Source: JADHUC01 sp964623055 | GTDB taxonomy: Bacteria; Planctomycetota; Planctomycetia; Pirellulales; Pirellulaceae | Direction: 5' to 3' | DNA length: 64,000 nt | Assembly: GCA_964623055.1 (NCBI GenBank) | Contig: CAZURK010000040.1 | Span: 1-64,000 of the forward strand | Part shown: piece by piece, positions 43,152-52,800 of the stretch | Layout of the letters: each line of letters starts with the position of its first letter | Numbering within the stretch: the first letter of the stretch is position 1 | Notes under the pieces: model-generated | Told to the model about the DNA's origin: nothing | Databases searched by the model: none | What the model saw: the letters and a program-made list of their open reading frames with translations, nothing else | Program-made: the position numbers and the translations under genes

Positions 43152-43184
43152 CGTCGGCTCCTTGTGCAGGCGGGAATCGTTCGT

Positions 43185-43670
43185 CTACTCTTTGCCCTCG
43201 CCGACCGGTTCGAACTGCCGGTCACCCGTGTTGTAGACGATCACCGCACGGCACGACTCGTCGCCGGTTCGTGCTGCGTGACGGACACCCAGAGGAATCC
43301 GAAGCGTATCGCCCTTCTTCAGCTTGATCCATTTGTCGCCCAGAAGATGCTCGCACGAACCGGCCAGCACGTGCAGGCACTCCTCGCAGTTGGGATGTAT
43401 GTGGATTGGATTGCTCTGATTGGGCTTGACGTACACGATGCCGAACGTCATCTCCGATTTGGGATCGAGCTTCGAATTCATCAACCAGCGTATCCAGCCC
43501 CACGGGTACTCTTGCACCTCCACCTTGTCGAACTCTTGCACCGATATCTTCAGGGCCTCGGCGCTACACGCCGCGTTTGCTTTCTCTGCCGCCGGTTCGC
43601 CTGCGTCTGCTGCGGACAGACAGGACAAGCCACACAAGAACGATGCTACGAAAGCAAGACGAAGAAACAT
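43185..43670 (-). CDS. Exported single-domain cupin
   Basis: 161 residues. A signal peptide (MFLRLAFVASFLCGLSCLSA) is followed by one cupin domain. Metal-binding motif 1 is visible as HIHPNCEECLHVLAGSCEHL and motif 2 as GDTLRIPLGVRHAA. Small exported cupins bind a metal and a sugar or acid; some are isomerases and others are sensors. The next gene downstream on the same strand is the bactofilin-like membrane protein, 33 bases away, so they are probably co-transcribed. No substrate can be deduced. Confidence 0.85.
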   Translation of the reverse strand: MFLRLAFVASFLCGLSCLSAADAGEPAAEKANAACSAEALKISVQEFDKVEVQEYPWGWIRWLMNSKLDPKSEMTFGIVYVKPNQSNPIHIHPNCEECLHVLAGSCEHLLGDKWIKLKKGDTLRIPLGVRHAARTGDESCRAVIVYNTGDRQFEPVGEGKE

Positions 43671-43833
43671 GCTGATTTCCTTTCTGTATCCTGGTACGAG
43701 GCAATCTCACACGACACTATTGTAATTCAAGGAAAGGCCCGCCGCCATCGGCAGCGTAGTGTGATATCTACTGATCACGCATCTGGGAGTTCAAGATTGC
43801 GGCGTTGGAATCACGGCTGGCAAACCAGGTCGA

Positions 43834-45780
43834 TCACTCCTGGCTTCCGGCGGCGCGTCGCCAGATCTCAATTCCGCTGAAGTTCGCGGCTCCACCGCTG
43901 GCGGCAATCGCGATTCGTGCGCCGGTCACATCGACGATCCACGGCCCGATGCGGCGCCATTGGCCTGCCAAGCCGCTGTTGTAGTTCCGCTGGACGATGC
44001 GATCGTTCAGGCGAATCGTAAGCGTTTCAGGATCGGTCTCTTCCCACACGTAAGCATAGACGGCGCAGGTCCCCTTGGGCACATTGGTGATCGACAAGCT
44101 GGCGTTGCGGTCCCAGCGGAACGAGTGAATCATTTTCGCTCGAGCCGGATCCGTGGGCGGACGTAACGTGATGTGCGGGCTGTTCAGCGGTCGGTCTTTG
44201 CATTCGAAATCGCGTGCGTCGTCGCCATCCCACCGGTTGCCGTCGACCTCGATCGCAGGCCCGTTGATGTTGATTCCACGATAGAAGGTCCATGGTCCGG
44301 TCTTGGAAGGTGGCCCTTCGAGCTTCGTGATCGGCGTCGTCAGGTCTTCTTCCACGCCGAGAACGCCCGGCGGCGGTTGGACCGGTTTGCCGCTGACTTG
44401 CAGGACCACACGCCGGTAGGCCGTCAGCGGCGGCTTGCCCTTGTCGGTGATTTCGAGGATCACGTGAATGGTCCGACCTGATGCGTTGGCAGGCACGGTC
44501 AACACGGCGTTGTCCAAGTCGGCGTCTTGGATGGGCGCGTCGGCCCAGTAACCGCCTGCTTCGCGATACACCCACCACCGGTATGTGAGCCGGTCTTTAT
44601 CTGGATCGGATGAACCTGCGGCGCTCAACTTCAACTTGTCACCGGGATCGACGTTGATTTCCAGCACGCGCCGCGTCTTGTCGTCGTTTGCCACAGCGAC
44701 CGGCTTGTGATTTGCTTGATCGTACGGTTTGACACACCAATCCATGCGTGCCTCGAAAGCGTTCTGATAGGCCCGTCGCCAACGGTGGATCGTGTACAGC
44801 ATATCCGGTCTGCCGTCCATCAAATCTTCGGTCGGCACGTATTCGTTTCCGCGACCGCTGCGCCGAAACCGGCCGCCCCAGTTGCCCCATTCCGGATGTT
44901 CCGGATCGCTCAATCCGTCCAGAAGCACATAGAAGAACGACGGCGTATCACCTTCCTTTACGCCGTCCTTTCCCGCTGCCTTGGGCGGATAGGCGGGGCC
45001 CAGTGGCCCGTGATCGGCAAGCACATGTCTTGCGAGCCACTCGGGCGAGACGATCGACTGGTCGCCTTCCTTCCAGATGCCGCGGAACAGCCGATTCGAG
45101 TAGATCCAGAACACGTCCGGGTGATTCTCTTTGACCCATCCGGCCGTACGGTCCTGGTCGGCGATCGAGTGGACGCGGATTTTGCGCTTCAGGTTGGCCA
45201 GCTCTTTGGCGGATCGCGTAGTCTGCACATTCCAAATCGCCTGGGCCAATTCGCGCGGCCCGCCCCAGATGGAAAACCACACGGGACGCGGATCGTCACG
45301 ATCCAGCACTTTGATGATCCACTCCGACGCCTCGGAATCCATGCCCGGGCCCACCTTGTGCGGATCGCCGTTGTGGCCGTCCTTGATCAAACCTAGCAGC
45401 TTTTCCTGCGATGGATAATCAGGCCGATGTTTGCGGAGGTTCGGCAGTACCTTGCCGTATGCATCGACCGCTTCGCGGATCAGTTCCGGTCGCGTTGTTT
45501 CGTAGTGGCCATGGCCGAATCCGGTACATAACCCTTCGACTTCGAAGTCGCAACTGTACAGCAAGAAACGTACCATCGACTGCCGATCGTCCGGATCGCC
45601 ACCAATGTCCGTCATAACAACCATACGCCGCTTCGCGTCTGTCGGATTGTCGGCAGCCGATACCGCACCTGCGACCACGACACAGACCGTAGCGAGAAGT
45701 GCGGCTAGTGGTACAATCACGTCGTTAGCTCTCTGGTAAGAATCCACGGCAAGACTTCGATCGCGGGATTTTCGTTTCAT
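43834..45780 (-). CDS. DUF1593 nucleoside-hydrolase-like protein with C-terminal binding domain
   Basis: 648 residues from the ATG at 45780, where a basic-plus-hydrophobic signal begins and AAGGAA lies upstream; the frame is open much further but only as a shadow. The aspartate cluster TDIGGDPDD (D58, D62, D64, D65) corresponds to the calcium site of inosine-uridine nucleoside hydrolases. The middle domain (KLKLSAAGSSDPDKDRLTYRWW) matches the second domain of Sde182-type cellulose-binding proteins. The last 150 residues look like a malectin- or CBM-like jelly roll. Likely an extracellular glycan-acting hydrolase or binder. It is divergent from the sulfatase across 105 bases. Confidence 0.88.
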   Translation of the reverse strand: MKRKSRDRSLAVDSYQRANDVIVPLAALLATVCVVVAGAVSAADNPTDAKRRMVVMTDIGGDPDDRQSMVRFLLYSCDFEVEGLCTGFGHGHYETTRPELIREAVDAYGKVLPNLRKHRPDYPSQEKLLGLIKDGHNGDPHKVGPGMDSEASEWIIKVLDRDDPRPVWFSIWGGPRELAQAIWNVQTTRSAKELANLKRKIRVHSIADQDRTAGWVKENHPDVFWIYSNRLFRGIWKEGDQSIVSPEWLARHVLADHGPLGPAYPPKAAGKDGVKEGDTPSFFYVLLDGLSDPEHPEWGNWGGRFRRSGRGNEYVPTEDLMDGRPDMLYTIHRWRRAYQNAFEARMDWCVKPYDQANHKPVAVANDDKTRRVLEINVDPGDKLKLSAAGSSDPDKDRLTYRWWVYREAGGYWADAPIQDADLDNAVLTVPANASGRTIHVILEITDKGKPPLTAYRRVVLQVSGKPVQPPPGVLGVEEDLTTPITKLEGPPSKTGPWTFYRGININGPAIEVDGNRWDGDDARDFECKDRPLNSPHITLRPPTDPARAKMIHSFRWDRNASLSITNVPKGTCAVYAYVWEETDPETLTIRLNDRIVQRNYNSGLAGQWRRIGPWIVDVTGARIAIAASGGAANFSGIEIWRRAAGSQE

Positions 45781-45885
45781 TGGGGATTCCTTCTCGTATG
45801 TGGAAGCGTGGGGCCAAAGTAGTCTAACATGGTTTTTGGGTGCATTCACGGATATCAGTCGACGTGATTTCGAAAGGACGGTCGA

Positions 45886-47793
45886 ATGAAGACCAACTTG
45901 CGCACAGCAGGCGTCTCTTGCGTGTCGATTCTGACTTGTTTTGCATGCGTCACGAGTGTCCGCGCTGCCTCGAGCGTCACGCCTGATACGCGTCCGCCGA
46001 ATGTGATTCTCATTCTGGCGGATGATCTCGGCTGGGCGGATCTGGCTTGCTATGGACACCAGTTTCACGAGACATCCAATCTCGATCGCTTGGCTGCGCA
46101 GGGCATGCGTTTCACAGCCGCATACGCGGCGAGTTGCGTCTGTTCGCCGACGCGTTCCAGCATCATGACCGGCAAGTACCCGGCGCGTAACGACTTGACG
46201 ATCTGGTTGGGCGGCCGCGGCGGCGCGCCGGCGGTCGACCATATGGCTCCGGAGGAAGCCACAATTGCCGAAGCGTTGAAGGAACAAGGATACGCTACGG
46301 CGCACGTCGGCAAGTGGCATCTCGGCGCGGAGCCATACTATCCAGAGCACCAAGGGTTTGATGTCAATGTGGCTGGGACACTCGCCGGTTCGCCCGCCGG
46401 TGGTTACTTCCTGCCGAACAAGATGAATCTGACGGAGATGAAGGACGGCGTCTACCTTACCGATCGGCTCACTGACGAGTGTCTCGATGTCATCACCCGT
46501 TGGCAGGAGCAACCGTTCTTCATCTACATGGCCTATCACACGGTGCACACGGCAATCCAAGGGCGCAAGGACTTGGTGGAACACTACCGACAGAAGCTCA
46601 AGCCGGACGAGAAGTACAACCCCGCTTACGCCGCTATGGTGCATTGCCTGGACGAGAACGTGGGGCGCATCATGCAGAGGCTCGGCGAACTGAAGCTGGC
46701 CGAACGTACTATGTTGATCTTCTTTTCCGACAACGGCGGGTTTTCTCACAGCCGCGGGAACAAGAACGATGTGACCACGAATAAGCCGTTGCGTCTGGGC
46801 AAGGGGTACTGCTACGAGGGTGGACACCGCGAACCGATGATCGTGCGGTACCCACCAGTGATCAAACCGGGCACGGTGTGCCGGACGCCAGTGATCTCGA
46901 CCGACTTCTATCCAACGATCCTGGAACTGGCTGGCGCGCCACCAAAGCCGAAACAGCACGCAGACGGCGTAAGTATCGCCCCGCTACTTCGCGAGCCTGG
47001 CGCTGAACTGCCGCGCACTACGCTATACTGGCACTATCCTCACAACAGCCCTCAGGGCGGCACGCCTTCGGGAGCCATTCGCGATGGAGATTTGAAGCTG
47101 GTCGAGTTTTTCGGCGACAATCATATCGAGTTGTACAATCTGGCCGACGACGTCGGCGAACAGAATGACCTGTCGGAAGCGATGCCCGATAGGGCAATTG
47201 AGTTGCACGGAAAGCTCCGGATGTGGCGCGAGTCGGTCGACGCGAAGATGCCGGAGCCGGGCTCTTTCGTGACAACACGGCCTTTGGAGGTCGAGCCAAC
47301 TCGTTCGTTCCCCGGATTCAACAAACTGATCGACGTGGCGATTTCCAAAAGCGAACTCGGCTATGATGTGGCTGCGATCGAGAGCGGTTTGGCGTTGATC
47401 AAGCCCGACGAACCATTGTCTGGCCGCGTGACTTTCCGTCTGAAAATCAGGCCCCTCCACCATCATCCGGCCAATGGCTTCTTCGTATTCGGCGACGAGC
47501 CAACGGACACGTCACAGGTGAAATGCGGATTCTTCGTCGGAGGCAAGTACGCCGCTGTGTTCGAAGGTACTTATCCGCCGAAGGATGTGGCGAGGGTAGA
47601 TTTCCCGATGGTCTCACATCGCGAGTACGACGTAACGGTGACGGTCGACACAGAGGCCGGCCGCGTGGAAATGACCGTGGGCGACAAACGCGTGACCAAG
47701 GACCTGACTCGCCGCATTCAGGCGATCCGCCACTACGGCTACGAAGTGATCCGCACTCGATCTGCGTTCAGTGCGATCAAATTGGAGCGTTGA
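45886..47793 (+). CDS. Exported formylglycine-dependent sulfatase
   Basis: 635 residues with a signal peptide. The metal aspartates are D46-D47 in LADDLGWADLACYG. The formylglycine site is C86 in CSPTR (C-x-P-x-R), followed by SSIMTGKYP. The second signature is VGKWHLG. The sulfatase fold ends near residue 475; the remaining 160 residues form an extra beta-rich domain (VTFRLKIRPLHHHPANGFFVFG) that may bind carbohydrate. The enzyme needs a formylglycine-generating enzyme; the FGE-like domain at 49885-53853 lacks the catalytic cysteines, so another one must exist elsewhere. Sulfated polysaccharides are typical substrates. Confidence 0.93.
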   Translation: MKTNLRTAGVSCVSILTCFACVTSVRAASSVTPDTRPPNVILILADDLGWADLACYGHQFHETSNLDRLAAQGMRFTAAYAASCVCSPTRSSIMTGKYPARNDLTIWLGGRGGAPAVDHMAPEEATIAEALKEQGYATAHVGKWHLGAEPYYPEHQGFDVNVAGTLAGSPAGGYFLPNKMNLTEMKDGVYLTDRLTDECLDVITRWQEQPFFIYMAYHTVHTAIQGRKDLVEHYRQKLKPDEKYNPAYAAMVHCLDENVGRIMQRLGELKLAERTMLIFFSDNGGFSHSRGNKNDVTTNKPLRLGKGYCYEGGHREPMIVRYPPVIKPGTVCRTPVISTDFYPTILELAGAPPKPKQHADGVSIAPLLREPGAELPRTTLYWHYPHNSPQGGTPSGAIRDGDLKLVEFFGDNHIELYNLADDVGEQNDLSEAMPDRAIELHGKLRMWRESVDAKMPEPGSFVTTRPLEVEPTRSFPGFNKLIDVAISKSELGYDVAAIESGLALIKPDEPLSGRVTFRLKIRPLHHHPANGFFVFGDEPTDTSQVKCGFFVGGKYAAVFEGTYPPKDVARVDFPMVSHREYDVTVTVDTEAGRVEMTVGDKRVTKDLTRRIQAIRHYGYEVIRTRSAFSAIKLER

Positions 47794-47898
47794 ATCGTGT
47801 ACTGGTGGATATCGACCGCTCGGGATACCATTCACAGAATCATCGAGTGAAACAACTGACTTTGACGGCCGATTGGCTTGGCCAAAGGAAGCCGCTTC

Positions 47899-49101
47899 AT
47901 GAGTCCCGCCCATCTCGTACGGATTGCGATCAGGCGATTTGTGCGATCTTGTTCCGGCCCGGTGATTGTTTCGTGCTTGGTTAGCGTGTGGTGTTGTGAT
48001 CGTACAACGGCGGCTGACCCGCCCGACGCGGCCTCGGAATTGGACGCTGAACTGGACAAGGTCGTCCACAAGGTCGCACTCGCCGACCCGATGTCTCCAT
48101 CGGCACCGCCTCGCGTCTATCCCGTCGTTCAATCGAAGGACCGGAACGGATTCCCTGTTGGTTATGCCCTGCACATCACGACCGAAGTCTGCATGGACAA
48201 GAAATGCAAGACGGTGGAAGCCACCATACATTGGAATGCAGTCGGTTACTACGAGCGACTTGAACATCCTCCAGGCAAACCGCTTACTAAGAAGGAACAC
48301 GTTCCTTTTGATGCGGATGATTACGCCAAGCTCGACCGGATTCTCGGAGATCGGAATTCCATTCTCGCCACGCACTCACTCGCCTTTCTGGCGAAACCGG
48401 TCGAAAACGACGAAGGCATCGACGCGTGGTCTGGCGCGACTCCGCTGACCGTTCAACAGTCGGTGGTCAAAGACGCCGCTTTCACCACCTGGGTGATGTG
48501 GCGATGGGCCAACGGAGAGATCGTCCAGACGCTGCGCAGCCTGACCGAGAAGAGCTGTACTCGTCGCTATTTGCAGCATCTTCTAGGTTCTGATGACCGC
48601 AGATGCGTAGACTTCGGGTTGAAATACGTCATGGAGCACCGTTCGTCTGACGTGCAATTCGTAGACGACGTCTTTCGTATCTTGGAAAACGGCGACAGGG
48701 AGCACGTCGTACTTTCGCTCCGCTTCTTGAGCAGTGCGATGAAAGATAAAGAGAAGCTGCATGCCCGCTTGATCGAGTCATGCTGTCGTATGAAGAGCAT
48801 GTACAGCCCCATCGTCTTGGACTATTTCGCAGACGAACGCGATCTGTCTCGAACGACGCTGGAGGGACTTACTGCACACCTGGACCGGCTCCCGTACTTT
48901 CAGATCCATCTGATTCTCAGATTGCTGGAGCAAAGGAAGTTCTTTTCCGAAAAGACGGAGTCCGACATATCTCGACTCCTGGACGGCGACGATTTCTTCA
49001 TCGCCAGACGAGCATGCGAGCATCTGATGAAGCAGGATCTGAGCAGCGAAATCGAAGAAAAGGTCAACGACTTCCGCAAACGGAATCGGGACCGGCTGTA
49101 G
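47899..49101 (+). CDS. Secreted protein with an FMN-binding-like region
   Basis: 400 residues from the ATG at 47899 (AAGGAAG upstream). A signal-anchor-like stretch (CSGPVIVSCLVSVWCC) is followed by a domain whose IDAWSGATPLTVQQSVVKDAAFTTW resembles the D-x-x-SGAT signature of FMN-binding domains, in which the threonine carries covalently bound FMN. The C-terminal 190 residues are alpha-helical, with regular 35-residue periods that look like HEAT repeats. The domain assignment rests on one motif, so it is tentative. It is convergent with the toxin-antitoxin pair and follows the sulfatase by 105 bases. Confidence 0.65.
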   Translation: MSPAHLVRIAIRRFVRSCSGPVIVSCLVSVWCCDRTTAADPPDAASELDAELDKVVHKVALADPMSPSAPPRVYPVVQSKDRNGFPVGYALHITTEVCMDKKCKTVEATIHWNAVGYYERLEHPPGKPLTKKEHVPFDADDYAKLDRILGDRNSILATHSLAFLAKPVENDEGIDAWSGATPLTVQQSVVKDAAFTTWVMWRWANGEIVQTLRSLTEKSCTRRYLQHLLGSDDRRCVDFGLKYVMEHRSSDVQFVDDVFRILENGDREHVVLSLRFLSSAMKDKEKLHARLIESCCRMKSMYSPIVLDYFADERDLSRTTLEGLTAHLDRLPYFQIHLILRLLEQRKFFSEKTESDISRLLDGDDFFIARRACEHLMKQDLSSEIEEKVNDFRKRNRDRL

Positions 49102-49143
49102 GTTCGCTGAAGGTTAGTTCTTCCGGTAACCGTAGACGTCCAG

Positions 49144-49530
49144 CTACCAGAGCCTCCTGACCGGGTACGCATCGAATGCCGGATCACTGCTGACGATAGG
49201 AATGCCTTCGGCTATCGCCTGGGCGATGATCAGTCGATCGAAAGGGTCTTTGTGGTGTTGCGCCAGGTCTTCGACCGACGTGGCATGGTCAAGGCTGATC
49301 GACAGCAATTCGAAGTTGTTCCGAGGGATCTCCCGATCCAGGAAGGACTGGCTCGGCTCACCGAGGGTCAGTTTGCCAAGTCCGGCCTTGATGGCGATCT
49401 CCCAACAAGTCGCAATGCTAACCAGCTTGCGGTTATCAGGATCCTCGATCAACGTCTTGGCGGCAGTGCTCAACTTTGGATCGTCCCAAAAGAACCACAA
49501 CATCGCGTGCGAGTCGAGCAAAAGGTCCAT
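49144..49530 (-). CDS. vapC: PIN-domain toxin, VapC family
   Basis: 128 residues, the usual VapC length. The acidic quartet of the ribonuclease site is visible: D6 (LLLDSHAMLW), E44 (CWEIAIKAGLGKL), D95/D98 (KDPFDRLIIAQA) and D116 (IVSSDPAF). The start overlaps the stop of the antitoxin gene by one base, as is typical of type II modules. The family cleaves tRNA or rRNA and is held inactive by the antitoxin. A complete gene with no sign of decay. Confidence 0.93.
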   Translation of the reverse strand: MDLLLDSHAMLWFFWDDPKLSTAAKTLIEDPDNRKLVSIATCWEIAIKAGLGKLTLGEPSQSFLDREIPRNNFELLSISLDHATSVEDLAQHHKDPFDRLIIAQAIAEGIPIVSSDPAFDAYPVRRLW

Positions 49531-49760
49531 TACTCCATGTACTCCCGGAAATCCTCAAGCGGAGCATCAAAATCGGGGGCCATCGAATGTTGTGTATTCT
49601 TTGCGCTGCCGGCCTTGCAGGGCCATTGCTGAAGACCGCGGCGAGTCAGTGTGGCGATCGGCTCTCCATTCTGCTCGATAACCACTTGCTCGCCCGGATT
49701 CAGACCTGCAATGATTTCCGGCAAGTGGGCCTTCACGTAATCGACGCTGGCGGTCGGCAT
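49530..49760 (-). CDS. Phd/YefM-type antitoxin
   Basis: 76 residues. The N-terminal half (SVDYVKAHLPEIIAGLNPGEQVVIEQNGEPIATL) is the DNA-binding fold of the Phd/YefM family. The C-terminal half is short and acidic (DFDAPLEDFREYME), fit for wrapping the toxin. A strong Shine-Dalgarno AAGGAGGG lies 5 bases before the ATG, which favours excess antitoxin. It is coupled to the PIN toxin gene by a one-base overlap and is likely to repress its own promoter together with the toxin. Confidence 0.9.
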   Translation of the reverse strand: MPTASVDYVKAHLPEIIAGLNPGEQVVIEQNGEPIATLTRRGLQQWPCKAGSAKNTQHSMAPDFDAPLEDFREYME

Positions 49761-49802
49761 CTCATCCCTCCTTCATGTCCCCAAAGCCTTGACATCTGTC
49801 TC

Positions 49803-49811
49803 ATTCTATCA
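49803..49811 (-). promoter_or_regulatory. Candidate extended -10 promoter of the toxin-antitoxin operon
   Basis: On the minus strand it reads TGATAGAAT, an extended -10 (TG-n-TAGAAT), about 43 bases before the antitoxin ATG. No matching -35 is visible, as is usual for extended -10 promoters. Confidence 0.35.
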
Positions 49812-49884
49812 TTCCGCCAGCGTACCGCTGCGGACCAGTCCAACGTCGCCGTGATTCTCACCACATGGGGTGCTAACGACTATC

Positions 49885-52800
49885 TCACTTTATGTCAATC
49901 GTAGTGACAATCCGGAAACCGACGTTGAATAGACGCTGGTACTTTTCGTACCCGAGACGATAGCTCGCAGTGGATCGCTTTGGACGATCTCGCCAACTGC
50001 CGCCACGGACGACTCGACGTTCGGTCGAGCTGATATCTTCGCGGCCATCGTTCGAGTCATACGGATAAGATCGGTACAGCGAGCGGGTCCACTCGGCTGC
50101 GTTGCCGTGCATGTCGCACAGTCCCCATGGGTTTGGCTTGTATTTGCCGCCTTCGCAGGTCAACAGGACGCCGTCGTCGAAACGTGATTCACGCGGCATG
50201 TAGTCGTCGTACTTTGTCGCGTTCGGATATGCCTGATCGACCGTGTAGGGATTGCTGGCAAACTTGCGGATATTGACATCGGCCATGTTGGCATAGGGAC
50301 CGAAATCGTCGTCCAATCCGCCAAACCAGAACGGTGTGGCGCCGCCGGCTCGGGCCGCGTATTCCCACTGCGCCTCGGTCGGAAGCGTCACCGTGCTGCC
50401 GGTCTTCGCGGACAGCCAACGGCAAAACGCCATGGCTCGATCCCACGATACGCGAACGACCGGCTGTTCGGGTCGGTCCATCGGATAACCGTGGACGCCG
50501 AACTGATACGCCTGTTTCGGTTCTACGTGGCTGTCGTGTTCGGGATCGAACTGAGCGTATTGGGCATTGGAGATCTCGTGCACGCCGATCCAGAACGGTT
50601 GGTCGATACGGATCTTGGATTGAGGCCATTCGTCCGATGGACCCTCGAGCGAACCCATCACGAACTCACCGGCAGGAATCAGTGCCAATTCGATAGTCTG
50701 CTCGCCTCCCAAATCGACGGTTCTGCGGATGTCGCCGAGCTGTGTTTGTTTTGCGGCGGCTTGGGCCGGCGAAAGGGGCCAATCCATATCGCCGAAGTCT
50801 TGAGGTTTCGGTTTGGAAACCGGCTCGGGTTTAGTGAACTCAATCGGCTTGGCCGACGTCACAAACACGTATTCCGGATTGTCCTCGATCCCCGCGTACC
50901 GCTTCAACAGGTCCATTCGCCGGACATTTTGCTGGACGGCGTAGTCGTTCAAGTTCTCGCCCCATGTGCCGTGGTACGGGCAGTTCATGTCGATCCAGGT
51001 GTTCAGCCGATCCCAGGATTCGTCGTCCAGCTTCACACCTTGGTGCCCCTTTTCGAGCATCTGGACCAATTCGGTTGTGCCCGCGTGAAATTCCATTGGT
51101 GTGAGCAAATGGATGTCGCTTTCGATCCCAGAGCGTCGAACATAACGGTGCAACTCGGCGTATCCGACAGAAAAACGCCCACCGCGATTTCCACCGTTGC
51201 CGGCAGTGACCATCTTGAAATCGTCGATCATCTGATCGCCGCGCAGATTCACCGTGACCGTGTCGTCATCCAACGGTTCGCCGTTGTGGCAACCGACGCA
51301 ATAGCGGTCGATGACCGGCTGAACTTCCCGCGAGTAGTCGAAGCCGCGCGTTGGACCGCGCCAGGGCTTGATTCGCGCGGGCTTAAGGCCTACGGCCAGC
51401 GTCGTCTTCGTCAGCGCCGTATCGTTTTGCGATTCGTGACAGCCGTTACATTGAAGCACCTCGCCCGGCATGGCCGTCATCCAACTTCGCATAAGCTGGA
51501 GCGACCGACCCTTTTCGTCTAAGGGTTGGACGGCAATCGGCATATTGGCGGACACGAGGAACTTGGCCGAGCCGTCTTCATGGACCGGCACGGTGCCCAG
51601 CACGCGTCGCATGTCCCACGGCCCGTCGATCCCGATGATCCCCAACAGGCCGCCCATGTTCTGGTACGAGTAGCCGTAAGTGTAGACACGAAGTTGCTTG
51701 ACCGTGCCGCGAGGAATGCCGGCCAGACCGGGGCCGTTATAGATGTCGGTCAAGTAGACCGTCGCATCTTTCGCACCGGGTACGATCCGATCTTGGATGA
51801 CGGGCGGTGTCTTGGTTTTGCGTAACGGCACCGGTTCCATGAGTTGATGCGTTTTGCTTTCGCGAAGCAGGAGCATGTTGTTGAAGACGTCGACCAGATA
51901 AAGGCCGATCCGCGACCCGGAGGTCGGCTGGACTGCGGCCAGGTAGTACTTGTCGCTCAGCGGATAAGGGTGAAGGAACTTGGGCCAACTCGCACCGACC
52001 AGGTTGTCGGCGATGACCGGTTCCACTTTCTTGCCCCAGTCGCCGATTCGATGGATCGCACCGTCTGCTTCCTCACGCCCGACGCTCACATCAAAGACGA
52101 TCATCTCGCCTTGCCGCGCGACGCCGTGATGTCCCGAGATGATTCCCACCACCTTCGTTGGACTATCCGGAATGGGCCGCGCGTAGAAGATTCCGTTTGG
52201 CCAGAAGGAATTACTTCCGTAATAAGCGAATTGGCTGGTCCCGTCCGGATTCATCGAGAACAACATGCGGCTGTTCGAGTGAGGCAGATCGGCGTATTCC
52301 CAACGCTGGTACAGAACGCGGCCGTTGTTCATGACGCACGGCGACCAGTTGTGCTCTTGGTCGAACGTGAGCTGGCGGATGTTGCTGCCGTCGCCGTCGC
52401 AGATGTAGGCATTCGTCACGTGCGAATTGCCGTACACGCAAGGCACGCCGATCATGCAGGCGGTCGAGGTAAAGATAATTCGGCCGTCCGGCAGGTAGCA
52501 CGAGTCGTAGTTATCCACATCGGACGGGTCGCTGGGTGTGATCTGCCGAGGTCCGGTTCCATCGATATTGATCTCCCAGACTTGCCAATGCGAGTTGTCA
52601 TCCATCATCGAAAAGAGCATCCGATCGGCACCGAAGTGCAGGTCTACATCGCTGACCATCAGACCGCCCGGCGGCTTGAAGAAGGTGGTTGTATCACCGT
52701 CCAGATCGTCAAGCGATAAGATCTCGATCGAATCGTCAAACGTCTTGTTGTGAATCTGCGAGTTGCTCTGCCAGTTGGCCGGCAACCCGTTGCGCGGCCC

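Noticed and set aside
45781..46959. Long N-terminal extension of the DUF1593 protein
   Set aside because: The extension is antisense to the sulfatase gene, has no conserved pattern, and the signal peptide with ribosome binding site starts at 45780.
49885..50700. Active formylglycine-generating enzyme serving the nearby sulfatase
   Set aside because: The cysteine pair needed for oxidation is absent near RVVRGGSW, so catalysis is unlikely.
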